Assembly: GCF_003751505.1 (NCBI RefSeq)
Contig: NZ_RJVB01000009.1
Coordinates: 186,001 to 250,000, forward strand
DNA length: 64,000 nt
Reading direction: 5' to 3'
Origin: Erwinia sp. JUb26
GTDB taxonomy: Bacteria; Pseudomonadota; Gammaproteobacteria; Enterobacterales; Enterobacteriaceae
The translations under genes were made by a program, and so were the position numbers. Shown piece by piece: positions 51,767 to 60,481 of this stretch. The notes below the pieces were generated by a model. It was not told where the DNA came from and did not search any database. It worked only from the letters and a program-made list of their open reading frames with translations. Numbering within the stretch: the stretch's first letter is position 1; every line of letters begins with the position of its first letter.

Positions 51767-53224
51767 TTAATTATCTGTTGCGGCGGGCTGGTTTTGCCTC
51801 TCCGGAAGACTTTTTCCGCTCAGTAACACAAATCTTTTTTGCAGCCGATCGAGTGCCATTTCAGCCTGCCTGCGCTGTAAATCCGGTGAAGCCGCTTCAT
51901 ACTGGCGCAGTAACTCCTCGGCGGGAGGCGTGCGGTTAAAGGCCTGAGTGATGGTAAACACCTCCGATTTCAGCTGGCTGACGGTCATATATTTACCGCG
52001 CTTTTCATCAAGCCCGTTCAGCCGCTCGGCCAGCTGCTGCAGCTTGTCCATGCCCTCGTGCCAGTTGTTCATCGCCGCCAGCGGCAGCGCATTGTTTTCC
52101 ATCTGCTGCTGCCAGGCCTGCTGCATCTGCATCACATTCGGATTGCCCGGCCACAGCGCCACGGCCTGAGCAATTAACTCCCGGCCATACTGCTCCGGCC
52201 AGCCCGGCGATAGCGACATCAGCCACTTAAGCTGTTCCTGCATCTTGTCCGTGAAGATATCCGCATCGGGGTCGGACTGCCGAAGATCGCTCAGCTGCGG
52301 TTCCGACAGCCTTTCAGGTAGCGGCGTTAATGAAGCGGCCAGCTGCTGACGTGCCGCAGAAGGCCGGTTAACGCTGTGCCAGCCCCATAGCAGCACCCCG
52401 CCCACCAGCAGCGCACAGCCCATTCCGGCGACAAACGCGCGCCGCGCACTGCGTCCTGACAGGTGAACAGCAGGAAGACTGCCTGCGGGAGGAAAGCCTG
52501 AGTCGGCGGATCCTGCGGAGTTAAATACGGTTGCTCGCACCTCTGCCTGCCGCCGCAACGATCCCGGGGACTGCGCAACAGCTTCTGAAGGATCGGGATG
52601 GACAACATAAATACGCGGGCCAGATTCGGACAGCGTTTCCGCTGGCTCTGAGGCAATGGCCTGCGGGGGAAGTATCACCTCCGATTCGGCAAGCTCAGCA
52701 TGTGGAGCATTCTCAAGGCGGGTAATTGCCTGCCCGACCTGCTGCTGTAATACATCCAGCCGGCTGGCCTGTTTCAATTCATGTCGCGTTAATAGTTCAA
52801 TCAGTGCAGCCAGGTTTTTTTTGGTCTGGTACAGCAACGTAAGGTCATCGCGATCCGCCAGCGGCAGCGTACGAAAGGCATTCTGCAGCCGCTGATTCAT
52901 GGCAGCGATAATCTCCATTCTGCTGTGCGTGCTACCGGGCCACATCACCGACCACTGATAAGTGCTCAGCGCATTAATCAGCGCCAGGCCTTCATTAATG
53001 CCTGCCAGCCCGGCAATATGCGTGCGCGCCAACAGATACCAGGCGGCGGTCTGTAGCTCAACGCCATTATTTTCAAACAGCTTCAGGCACAGGGATTCCG
53101 CATATTTCCAGTCAACATCCGGGCGGGCGGGATGAGACAATTTCATTAATTCTTCACGCAGTGCAATATAATCCGCTAATGCACGCGGGTCACCGCCGGT
53201 TCTGAGATGTTTGTCCTTTTTCAC
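51767..53224 (-). CDS. Type VI secretion TssA-family protein, TagA/VasL type
   Basis: The 485 residues have an N-terminal ImpA_N domain (about 10-130), a proline- and serine-rich linker, a single transmembrane helix (about 269-288, FVAGMGCALLVGGVLLW), and a C-terminal VasL-like helical domain. In enteroaggregative E. coli the TagA protein of this layout sits at the membrane opposite the baseplate and stops and holds the sheath. No other type VI gene lies in the window, so this copy is an orphan here. Confidence 0.8.
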   Translation of the reverse strand: MKKDKHLRTGGDPRALADYIALREELMKLSHPARPDVDWKYAESLCLKLFENNGVELQTAAWYLLARTHIAGLAGINEGLALINALSTYQWSVMWPGSTHSRMEIIAAMNQRLQNAFRTLPLADRDDLTLLYQTKKNLAALIELLTRHELKQASRLDVLQQQVGQAITRLENAPHAELAESEVILPPQAIASEPAETLSESGPRIYVVHPDPSEAVAQSPGSLRRQAEVRATVFNSAGSADSGFPPAGSLPAVHLSGRSARRAFVAGMGCALLVGGVLLWGWHSVNRPSAARQQLAASLTPLPERLSEPQLSDLRQSDPDADIFTDKMQEQLKWLMSLSPGWPEQYGRELIAQAVALWPGNPNVMQMQQAWQQQMENNALPLAAMNNWHEGMDKLQQLAERLNGLDEKRGKYMTVSQLKSEVFTITQAFNRTPPAEELLRQYEAASPDLQRRQAEMALDRLQKRFVLLSGKSLPERQNQPAATDN

Positions 53225-53726
53225 CAGTATTGTTCCATCAATTATACAGAGAAGGGGGAATTGCTCGGTCGACTAATGGCGTAATTTACCACCAATAATA
53301 TAGCAATGCTCGCATTTGCTGCCATACGAAAAATAGTCTTAACTTGGAGGAACACTTTTCTAACGCCATTAGTGATAATTACGGAAATGGTATTCCGTTA
53401 GGAAATAAAACACTACATGCGTTTATATAAGCCGTCTCCCTCTTGCCAGAGATTTAAACTTTAACGTTTCAGTACCGCTTCCCTTTCCAGTTATTCCCGG
53501 CTTAATTCAAAACATCTTTGCACTGATACCTGAATATGACCCGCATGATTTTCAGTTAGCGCACATTTATCCCCCCTGCACGCCGCCCACAGAATAACAA
53601 AAATCAAAAATGCTGAGAGTGGCGAAGAATGGAGAATATCTTGCCCGATTTATACGCATTTATGAATTTTTGTGTTCGGACGGGGCGATATACTTTTTAA
53701 ATCGAACACAAATGAGAGTTAATGCG
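53225..53726. other. 502-base gap with inverted repeats
   Basis: No gene is seen. CTAATGGCGT (53273-53282) and ACGCCATTAG (53363-53372) form a perfect 10-bp repeat 80 bases apart, followed by a small hairpin ACGGAA-ATGGTA-TTCCGT. The left part should hold the promoter of the minus-strand VasL-like gene and the right part that of the HAD gene. Confidence 0.4.
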
Positions 53727-54392
53727 ATGATTTTTAAGCCAAAATTTATCAGCTTTGATTGCTACGGCACGCTTATCAATTTTGAAATGGGGCCGACGGC
53801 TAAAGGGCTTTTTACCGATCGCGTAGCGGCAACGCAGATGCCGGCCTTTCTCGACAGCTTCCGCTTTTATCGTCTCGATGAAGTGCTGGGCGACTGGAAG
53901 CCGTTTCTGCAGGTGGTGGAAAATGCGATTCAGCGGGCGTGCCGGGCACATAACGTTGAGTATCGCTCCTCCGACGCACTGGCGCTGTATAACGCGGTGA
54001 AGACCTGGCAACCCCATCCCCACGTGGTCGAAACGCTGGAGCGGGTTGCCCACCACATTCCGCTGGTGATCCTGTCGAATTCGATGGTCGATCTAATCCC
54101 GCACAGTATCGCCCACCTCAAAGCGCCCTTCCACGCCGTTTACACCGCCGAAGAAGCGCGTGCCTATAAGCCGCGCGCGCAGATCTTCGAATACATGTTT
54201 GACCGGCTGGGCTGCGGGCCCGAAGAGATGATGCACTGCTCGTCCAGCTTCCGCTATGACCTGATGACGGCCTGCGACCTCGGCTTCATGGCGAAGGCGT
54301 TTATCGATCGCGGCCATGAGCCCAGCGTTGATGGCTACGACGTCAGTCGGATCAACGACTTCCGTCAGCTTCCCGGCCTGCTGGGCCTTTGA
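53727..54392 (+). CDS. Haloacid dehalogenase type II (HAD family)
   Basis: The 221 residues have the HAD nucleophile motif ISFDCYGTLINF, motif II LSNSM, Lys in AYKPRAQIF and motif IV CSSSFRYDLMTA, in the pattern of 2-haloacid dehalogenases, which replace halogen by hydroxyl on short acids. A phosphatase role in the following gene group is also possible. I chose ATG 53727, which has GAGAG eight bases before it. The next gene begins 34 bases later on the same strand. Confidence 0.8.
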   Translation: MIFKPKFISFDCYGTLINFEMGPTAKGLFTDRVAATQMPAFLDSFRFYRLDEVLGDWKPFLQVVENAIQRACRAHNVEYRSSDALALYNAVKTWQPHPHVVETLERVAHHIPLVILSNSMVDLIPHSIAHLKAPFHAVYTAEEARAYKPRAQIFEYMFDRLGCGPEEMMHCSSSFRYDLMTACDLGFMAKAFIDRGHEPSVDGYDVSRINDFRQLPGLLGL

Positions 54393-54426
54393 TCCTTACC
54401 GGGGTCCGCATGATGAAGAGAGGAAC

Positions 54427-55494
54427 ATGATGCTGAAGGAACACTCGACCGAGGCTGCGGCATTAAACACCGCAGCGCCCGCCGTCTCTCTTTCAGAGAT
54501 CCAGTCGCGAGTCGCTGGCCTGTATGGCATTGAAGGAACGGTGCGGTTACTGGCCGCCGAGCGCGATCAGAACTGCTGTATTGAACAAGCGGACGGGCAG
54601 CGATTTGTCTTTAAGATCAGCAATCAGTCTGAATCTGCGCCGGTGGTTGATTTCCAGATTGCCGCACTGAATTACGTAGCAGAGTCCTCACCGGCGCTGC
54701 CCATCCCGCGCGTCGTGCCGACGCTGTCTGGAAAATCCTGTGAAAACGTGACGTGGCAGGACGGCTCAACTACCCTGGTGCGCATGCTGAGCTATCTGGA
54801 CGGGGTGCAGATTAAGGAAACGATACGGACCTCCGCACAGCGCCGCACCATGGCAACCTGCCTGGCCCGGCTCGATCTGGCCTTACAGGGATTCTCACAC
54901 CCTGCCGCCAGCCACGATCTGCTGTGGAACGTCTCGGCCGCGCATCGCCTGACCGAACAGCTGGAAAGCGTTATCGATCCCGAGCGCAGCAGGCTGGCCG
55001 GGAAATTTATGGCGCGCTTTCAGCAGCACGTTCTGCCTTATCTGCCCGCACTCAGGGCCCAGGTGATACACAACGATTTTCACCTTTACAACGTGCTGGT
55101 CGCCCCGGAGGAACAGGATCGCATTACCGGAATCATTGACTTCGGCGACCTGCTCTACGCGCCGCTGGTCGGCGAAGTGGCTACCGCCGCGGCTTTCCAT
55201 ATGGCGGGCTGCGCCGATCCGTTTGAGGGACCGGCCGAGTTTGTTGCGGCCTATCACCGCACGCTGGCGCTTACCGCTGCCGAACAGGAAATCGTGACCG
55301 ATCTGATGGCAACCCGCCATCTTATTACCGCGCTGATTTCGGAGTGGCGCGCTGTCCGCTACCCCCACAATCGCGACTACATTCTGCGCCATAATCCCGC
55401 CGCCTGGGAAGCGCTGTCACAAATGGCAGACCTCTCCCGCAACGACGCGCGCGACAGGCTGCTGGCTGAAATTTGCAACGGGAGACATCCATGA
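54427..55494 (+). CDS. APH-family kinase, hydroxylysine-kinase-like
   Basis: The 355 residues have the aminoglycoside phosphotransferase fold: an ATP-site Lys in FVFKIS (Lys63), the catalytic loop HNDFHLYN (His215, Asp217, Asn222) and the metal-binding IDFGD (Asp238). The ATG at 54427 follows AGAGGAAC. It overlaps the next gene by four bases. Kinases of this type beside a class III PLP enzyme phosphorylate 5-hydroxylysine or a similar amino alcohol; antibiotic resistance is less likely. Confidence 0.8.
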   Translation: MMLKEHSTEAAALNTAAPAVSLSEIQSRVAGLYGIEGTVRLLAAERDQNCCIEQADGQRFVFKISNQSESAPVVDFQIAALNYVAESSPALPIPRVVPTLSGKSCENVTWQDGSTTLVRMLSYLDGVQIKETIRTSAQRRTMATCLARLDLALQGFSHPAASHDLLWNVSAAHRLTEQLESVIDPERSRLAGKFMARFQQHVLPYLPALRAQVIHNDFHLYNVLVAPEEQDRITGIIDFGDLLYAPLVGEVATAAAFHMAGCADPFEGPAEFVAAYHRTLALTAAEQEIVTDLMATRHLITALISEWRAVRYPHNRDYILRHNPAAWEALSQMADLSRNDARDRLLAEICNGRHP

Positions 55495-56861
55495 AAAGCA
55501 CCACAGACCTGAATATGGTGAACGCGTATATACCCGGCCGTGCCGACGTCGGCGCGTTGACCGCTGAAATGATCCAGCGCCGCGATGCGCTGCTGGGCCC
55601 CGCCTACCGCCTGATGTATGAGCATCCTCTACATATTGTGCGTGGTGAGGGCGCCTGGCTGATTGATGCCGATGGCCGCCGCTATCTGGACGTTTACAAT
55701 AACGTCACCTCGCTGGGGCACTGCCATCCGACGGTAAGCGAGGCGATTTGCAGGCAGGTCCAGACGCTGGCGACGAATACCCGCTACCTGCACGACACGA
55801 TTCTGGAGCTGGCAGAACGTTTACTGGCCACCGTGCCGGAAACCTCGCTGGCTCACCTGATGCTCACCTGCACGGGCAGCGAGGCAAACGACCTCGCATA
55901 CCGTATTGCTAAGATGCGTACCGCCGGCACCGGGATTATCGTCACCGAAACGGCCTATCACGGCATCACCGATGCGGTTTCACAGTTCTCGCCGTCGCTC
56001 GGTACGTCGGTCGATTTGGGGCCGCACGTGCGTCTGGTGTCCGCACCCTGCCACTATCATGCCGACGGTGACGATCTGAACGCACGCTTTACGCAGGATG
56101 TTGAAGCCGCCATCGCCGATCTGCAACGCCACGGCATCAAGCCCGCGATGCTAATTGTTGATTCACTGTTCACCAGTGACGGCATCCTGCCCGGCCCCGC
56201 CGGTTTCCTGAAAGGGGCGGTCGAGGCAATTAAACGCGCCGGGGGCCTGTTTATAGCCGACGAGGTGCAGCCAGGATTCGGCCGGACCGGCGAATTTATG
56301 TGGGGCTTCCAGCGTCACGGAGTGATTCCGGATATTGTTACCCTGGGCAAGCCGATGGGCAACGGCCAACCGATTGCAGGCCTGCTGGCAACCGCCGATG
56401 TGCTGGAAGAGTTTGGTCAGCGCTCCCGATACTTCAATACGTTCGCGGGTAATACCGTCTCCTGCGCGGCGGCGTTAGCGGTGTTGCAAACCATCGAACG
56501 GGAAGGACTGATCGCCCACGCTGCGAAAGTGGGCAAGCTGCTGCTTGATGGCATTATCGAGCTGCAGGCGCGACACGAGGCGATTGGCGACGTACGCGGT
56601 GCCGGTCTGTTCGTCGGCGTGGAGCTGGTATCCGACCGTTCGTCGAGGACTGCGGATCGCTGGCTGACCAGCCAGGTCGTGAACCGGATGCGCCAGAAGG
56701 GGATCCTGTTGAGCGCCTGTGCAAAAGGCCACAACGTACTGAAAATCCGCCCGCCGCTGATCCTGAGCGAAGAACAGGCGGCCATGGTCATCGACGCGCT
56801 CGATCGGGCGCTCACGGAAGCGGCTGTCGCGCGCGCCGGGCAGTTAAATCCTGTGGTATAG
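55491..56861 (+). CDS. Class III PLP enzyme, phospho-lyase or aminotransferase
   Basis: The 456 residues have the class III aminotransferase fold: NNVTSLGHCHP near residues 70-80, TGSEAND, the cofactor motif ADEVQPGFGRTG and PLP Lys287 in TLGKPMGNGQP. The NNV-GH-HP and GKPMGNG forms are those of ethanolamine-phosphate and phosphohydroxylysine phospho-lyases (AGXT2L type). Translation is coupled to the kinase gene through an ATGA overlap, which suits kinase then phosphate elimination. Plain transamination cannot be excluded. Confidence 0.82.
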   Translation: MKSTTDLNMVNAYIPGRADVGALTAEMIQRRDALLGPAYRLMYEHPLHIVRGEGAWLIDADGRRYLDVYNNVTSLGHCHPTVSEAICRQVQTLATNTRYLHDTILELAERLLATVPETSLAHLMLTCTGSEANDLAYRIAKMRTAGTGIIVTETAYHGITDAVSQFSPSLGTSVDLGPHVRLVSAPCHYHADGDDLNARFTQDVEAAIADLQRHGIKPAMLIVDSLFTSDGILPGPAGFLKGAVEAIKRAGGLFIADEVQPGFGRTGEFMWGFQRHGVIPDIVTLGKPMGNGQPIAGLLATADVLEEFGQRSRYFNTFAGNTVSCAAALAVLQTIEREGLIAHAAKVGKLLLDGIIELQARHEAIGDVRGAGLFVGVELVSDRSSRTADRWLTSQVVNRMRQKGILLSACAKGHNVLKIRPPLILSEEQAAMVIDALDRALTEAAVARAGQLNPVV

Positions 56862-56868
56862 TTTGGCT

Positions 56869-57372
56869 ATGTCAAATTCAAAATCCCTGGACCTCGCAGA
56901 CCTCAGAATACTCGAGCATCTTCAGCGCGAGGGACGCTGTTCAAACCTGGAACTGGCTGAGGCGATAAGCCTCAGTCCCAGCCCGTGTTTAACGCGCACC
57001 AAACGGCTGGAACAGAGCGGGGTTATTGTGGGCTACAGCGCTAAAATTGCGCTGGACAGGCTGGGCAGCAACGTCGTGGTATTCTCAGAAATCACGCTCA
57101 GCAGCCACTACCCCGCCGACTTCCGTAAGTTTGAGATGGGCGCGAGCAAGTATCGGGAAATCGTGGAATGTTACAACGTTAGCGGCGGCTACGATTATCT
57201 GCTGAAAATCATCGCCCCTAACGTCTCTCTGTTTCAGGATTTAATGGATCGTCTTTTAGAAGATGAAATCGGTATTGATAAATTCGCCAACCGCATTGTC
57301 CTGCGCCAGCCCTGGCAGCAGCGGGCGGAACCTCTGCTGGTGATTGCCAAAGGTCAGTCGAGTTGGAAGTGA
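56869..57372 (+). CDS. Lrp/AsnC family transcriptional regulator
   Basis: The 167 residues have the N-terminal Lrp helix-turn-helix (about 5-60, SNLELAEAISLSPSPCLTRTKRLE in the centre) and a C-terminal RAM amino-acid-binding domain. It starts seven bases after the PLP enzyme gene, either at this ATG or at a TTG six bases earlier. An amino acid sensor at the end of this operon fits amino acid or amino alcohol breakdown. Confidence 0.87.
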   Translation: MSNSKSLDLADLRILEHLQREGRCSNLELAEAISLSPSPCLTRTKRLEQSGVIVGYSAKIALDRLGSNVVVFSEITLSSHYPADFRKFEMGASKYREIVECYNVSGGYDYLLKIIAPNVSLFQDLMDRLLEDEIGIDKFANRIVLRQPWQQRAEPLLVIAKGQSSWK

Positions 57373-57431
57373 GATCGGCACGTTTTCTCGCTATGCTGTA
57401 GCACGATTTCACCGCACAGGAGCAGAAAGCC

Positions 57432-57998
57432 ATGGCATCACCTCGCTTGTTTATCGTTCACGGCTACACGGCCGGACCACACCATCACTGGTTTGACTGG
57501 CTGAAGAGTGAGGCCGAAGCGCTTGGGATTGCGGTCACCGTTCCGGCACTACCGGATTCGCAGCACCCCGACGATAAGGCCTGGCAGTCCGCGCTGGCCG
57601 AATGCGTTGGCGAGGTGGACGGCCAGACCTGGTTCGTTGGCCACAGCCTCGGCTGCATCACCGCTCTGCGTTATCTGAACCAGCAGCCCGCTGGGCAAAA
57701 TGCCGCAGGGGTGATTATGGTGGCCGGTTTTAGCGAGAATGTCCCGCCACTGCCGGAGCTGGATACCTTTATGTCCCTGCCATTTGATGCCGACCGTATT
57801 GTGCAGCAGGTGCCGCATCGCGCGGTGATTGCTTCACTTAACGACGACATCGTGCCGCCCGCGCTGTCGCTGCGTTTTAGTCAGCAGCTGAATGCGCCGT
57901 TCTATGCCCTGCCGGATCACGGACACTTCCTTAGCCGCAACGGGATCACCGAACTGCCGCTGGCCCTGCAACTGCTGCGTCGGTACGTTACGCCTTAA
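57432..57998 (+). CDS. RBBP9/YdeN family serine hydrolase
   Basis: The 188 residues form a small alpha/beta hydrolase with HGYTAGPHHHWFDWL near the start, nucleophile Ser in VGHSLGCITALRY, an Asp in SLNDDIVPP and a His in PDHGHFLSRNG. Members are cytoplasmic and of unknown substrate. It follows the Lrp gene by 60 bases with its own ribosome binding site AGGAGC. Confidence 0.83.
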   Translation: MASPRLFIVHGYTAGPHHHWFDWLKSEAEALGIAVTVPALPDSQHPDDKAWQSALAECVGEVDGQTWFVGHSLGCITALRYLNQQPAGQNAAGVIMVAGFSENVPPLPELDTFMSLPFDADRIVQQVPHRAVIASLNDDIVPPALSLRFSQQLNAPFYALPDHGHFLSRNGITELPLALQLLRRYVTP

Positions 57999-58289
57999 AG
58001 CCAATCACATTGTCGGGATGGCGGCTGGCTGGTTTATCCCGACAGCATTAAATGAATCGGCTAAATATATTCAAATGTATTATTCAAAAACATTCCGCAA
58101 CATCATCTCCCGCATTAATTAAGATTAGGACTAATCATTTATGATTATAAAACCAAAAAATAAAAATCATGCATTTTTATTTTAAAATAAAATCATAACA
58201 TTATAATTAGCCGCATTTTCTGGTTTAATAAAACACGTATTAATCAACTATCATACATTTCTTTACGGAATACCCTAAAACGGAATGGA
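57999..58289. other. AT-rich gap before the outer-membrane cassette
   Basis: These 291 bases, especially 58060-58260, are far more AT-rich than the flanking genes and carry no gene. They probably hold the promoter of the cassette. Such composition often attracts H-NS. Confidence 0.45.
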
Positions 58290-59342
58290 ATGATGAGAAA
58301 GATTGACTGCAGGGAAGCGTATACGCTTTGCGGTGTTTTATTGTGCTCAGTGCCCGCGGTCGCGGTGCAGGCCGCAGTCCCGATTGCGGAAAAGGAAGCA
58401 GCTTCATACGATTACCACAGCGATCCGCTCGATCCCTCGGCTGCCACACTTGCAGCTAAAGAGCGCGCACCGGATCTCTTCGGTGAAACAACCGGCCCTC
58501 TGCCCTTCTTTGGGAAAGAAATTCGTCAGCGCGGCTACGATCTACCGGATCCTTATGGTATTGGCTACACCCATATGGATATCCATCAGAATATTAACGT
58601 GAAGAGTATCAATTTCTCCAATCTGAAAATTCCGAGCCTGTTCCCCGGGATGGATCCCATTCCCGTCGATAATATGTTTAATATCCTCGTCGGCCACACC
58701 CGGGAGAAAAGCAAAACCGATACGGCAAGGCTGGATACCTGGTTATTTCCGTTTATGAACGTCTACGGCATTGTCGGGCATACTAAAGGACGTTCCGTTT
58801 CCAGCGTCAGCGCCTGTGTTACAGGGGGAGAGTGTCCATCAGAGCTCAAAGACCTGGATTTTACGCTGAAGTTTAAAGGAACAACCTGGGGCGGCGGCAC
58901 CACGCTGGCCTACGGCTATCACGACTGGTTCAGCACCCTGGATTTCAACTATACCGTCACCCACTTTGATGTGCTGGACGGGAGTATCTCCGCATATACC
59001 TTCACCCCGCGCGTCGGCTATCGTTTTACCGTTCCCGGCGTAGAGCGATTCTCAATCCCGGTATCCCATGCCAGCCTGTGGGTCGGCACGATGTATCAGG
59101 ATGTCGATCAGGATTTCAAAGGCAATATCAGCGATCTGCATATGCCCGGCGAGCTCAGCAGCCTGGTGGACTTTGTTAACGCGGATAAGCAGGGGCGTTT
59201 CCGGGTGAAGCAGCACCTGAAATCACCGTGGAATATCCTGGTCGGCGGCCAGTATGAGCTGACCCGCAACTTTAACGTCACCTCCGAAGTGGGTTTTTCC
59301 AACCGTAACAGTTTTATGGTCGGTGGAGAGTTTCGCTTCTAA
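58290..59342 (+). CDS. Predicted outer membrane beta-barrel protein
   Basis: I do not recognise the family by name. The 350 residues start with a signal peptide cut near VAVQA-AVP. After about residue 120 the chain alternates short hydrophobic and polar strands (LDFTLKFKG, GGTTLAYGYH, SISAYTFTPRVGYRF) and ends in GEFRF, with the terminal Phe typical of barrels inserted by BAM. It is the first of three closely packed genes and starts after GGAATGGA. Confidence 0.65.
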   Translation: MMRKIDCREAYTLCGVLLCSVPAVAVQAAVPIAEKEAASYDYHSDPLDPSAATLAAKERAPDLFGETTGPLPFFGKEIRQRGYDLPDPYGIGYTHMDIHQNINVKSINFSNLKIPSLFPGMDPIPVDNMFNILVGHTREKSKTDTARLDTWLFPFMNVYGIVGHTKGRSVSSVSACVTGGECPSELKDLDFTLKFKGTTWGGGTTLAYGYHDWFSTLDFNYTVTHFDVLDGSISAYTFTPRVGYRFTVPGVERFSIPVSHASLWVGTMYQDVDQDFKGNISDLHMPGELSSLVDFVNADKQGRFRVKQHLKSPWNILVGGQYELTRNFNVTSEVGFSNRNSFMVGGEFRF

Positions 59343-59344
59343 AC

Positions 59345-60481
59345 ATGCGGTTAAATATCTCCTTTCTCTGTGGCCTGCTGACCGTCTCGATGATGAGCCA
59401 GGCCACCGTTATTACCAGCCGTAACGCTATCGATCGCTTTCTGAATAAATTAGGTGCGGACGGCAAAGCCGATACGCGTAAAACGATTGACTGGGGAGTG
59501 GTTCCCGGCCCTTTCTATACGCCTGAGCTTGGCGTCGGGGTCGGCGTGGCGGCGGTCGGGCTTTATCGACCGGATGAGCATCAGCGTCATACGCCGCTCT
59601 CCTCGCTCTCTTTCACCGGGTTTGCCAGTTCAACCGGAGCATTCGGCGTCGGCTACGAAAACTACACGTTTATGGCTGACGATCGCTGGCGCTTTTATCT
59701 GTCCGGCGATCTCAGCCGGCGTCCGCTGCACTACTGGGGCGAGGGTTTTCGCGCCGGGCGGGGGCAGCGCGGCAAACAGTCCTACGACTCAGCTAAATTC
59801 AGCGGCGTGCCGCGAATACTCTACCAGTTGGCGGACCATACCTATGCCGGATTAGGCTGGTCCTTCTCCTATGAGGGAGCCTCATCCTTACAGCACAAAG
59901 CCAGCGGCAGTTTTTACCAGCAGAATGAGCCACGCCATATCTTCAGCTCGGGTGCCAGCGCGTTATTCAGCTACGATTCGCGCGATTTTGTCGCAAATCC
60001 GTCGCGAGGACAGGTACTGAATCTTTCCTGGACGCGGTATACCTCAGCGTTTGCCAGCAATAATCGCTTCGATGCTTTTGATGCGCAGTATGATTATTAC
60101 CATGCCGTTAACGATACCAGCCTCGTGGCCTGGGAAGTCTACAGCCGCTTTACCAACGGGCAGGTTCCGTGGACCATGCAATCGCTGCTGGGTGACAGCC
60201 ACCACCTGCGCGGCTACTACGAAGGACGATACCGTGACCGCAATATGCTGACCAGCCAGCTGGAGTGGCGCAAGAAGCTCAGCTGGCGTCACGGCGTGGT
60301 GGCATGGGTGGGCGCCGGAAATATGTCGGACAGGCCGAGTGAAATTCTTGACGGGCACTGGCTGCCGTCGGTTGGCGCCGGATATCGCTTCGAATTTAAG
60401 AAGAACATGAATATCCGCATGGATTACGGCCTTGGTCAGCATAGCTCCGGCTTTTACTTCCAGGTCGGGGAGGCGTTTTGA
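59345..60481 (+). CDS. Outer membrane protein with a BamA/TamA-type surface antigen barrel
   Basis: The 378 residues begin with a signal peptide cut near MSQA-TVI and then form a beta-barrel of the bacterial surface antigen (Omp85) type without POTRA domains. The loop-6 motif appears as HLRGYYEGRYRD near residue 283, matching the (V/I/L)RG(F/Y) hallmark, and the chain ends in Phe. It starts two bases after the previous gene and overlaps the next by three. Similar POTRA-less barrels are widespread, mostly without a known job. Confidence 0.78.
   Translation: MRLNISFLCGLLTVSMMSQATVITSRNAIDRFLNKLGADGKADTRKTIDWGVVPGPFYTPELGVGVGVAAVGLYRPDEHQRHTPLSSLSFTGFASSTGAFGVGYENYTFMADDRWRFYLSGDLSRRPLHYWGEGFRAGRGQRGKQSYDSAKFSGVPRILYQLADHTYAGLGWSFSYEGASSLQHKASGSFYQQNEPRHIFSSGASALFSYDSRDFVANPSRGQVLNLSWTRYTSAFASNNRFDAFDAQYDYYHAVNDTSLVAWEVYSRFTNGQVPWTMQSLLGDSHHLRGYYEGRYRDRNMLTSQLEWRKKLSWRHGVVAWVGAGNMSDRPSEILDGHWLPSVGAGYRFEFKKNMNIRMDYGLGQHSSGFYFQVGEAF

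Noticed and set aside
54427-55494. Aminoglycoside resistance gene
   Set aside because: The APH fold is shared, but coupling to a class III PLP enzyme and an Lrp regulator points to small-molecule metabolism.
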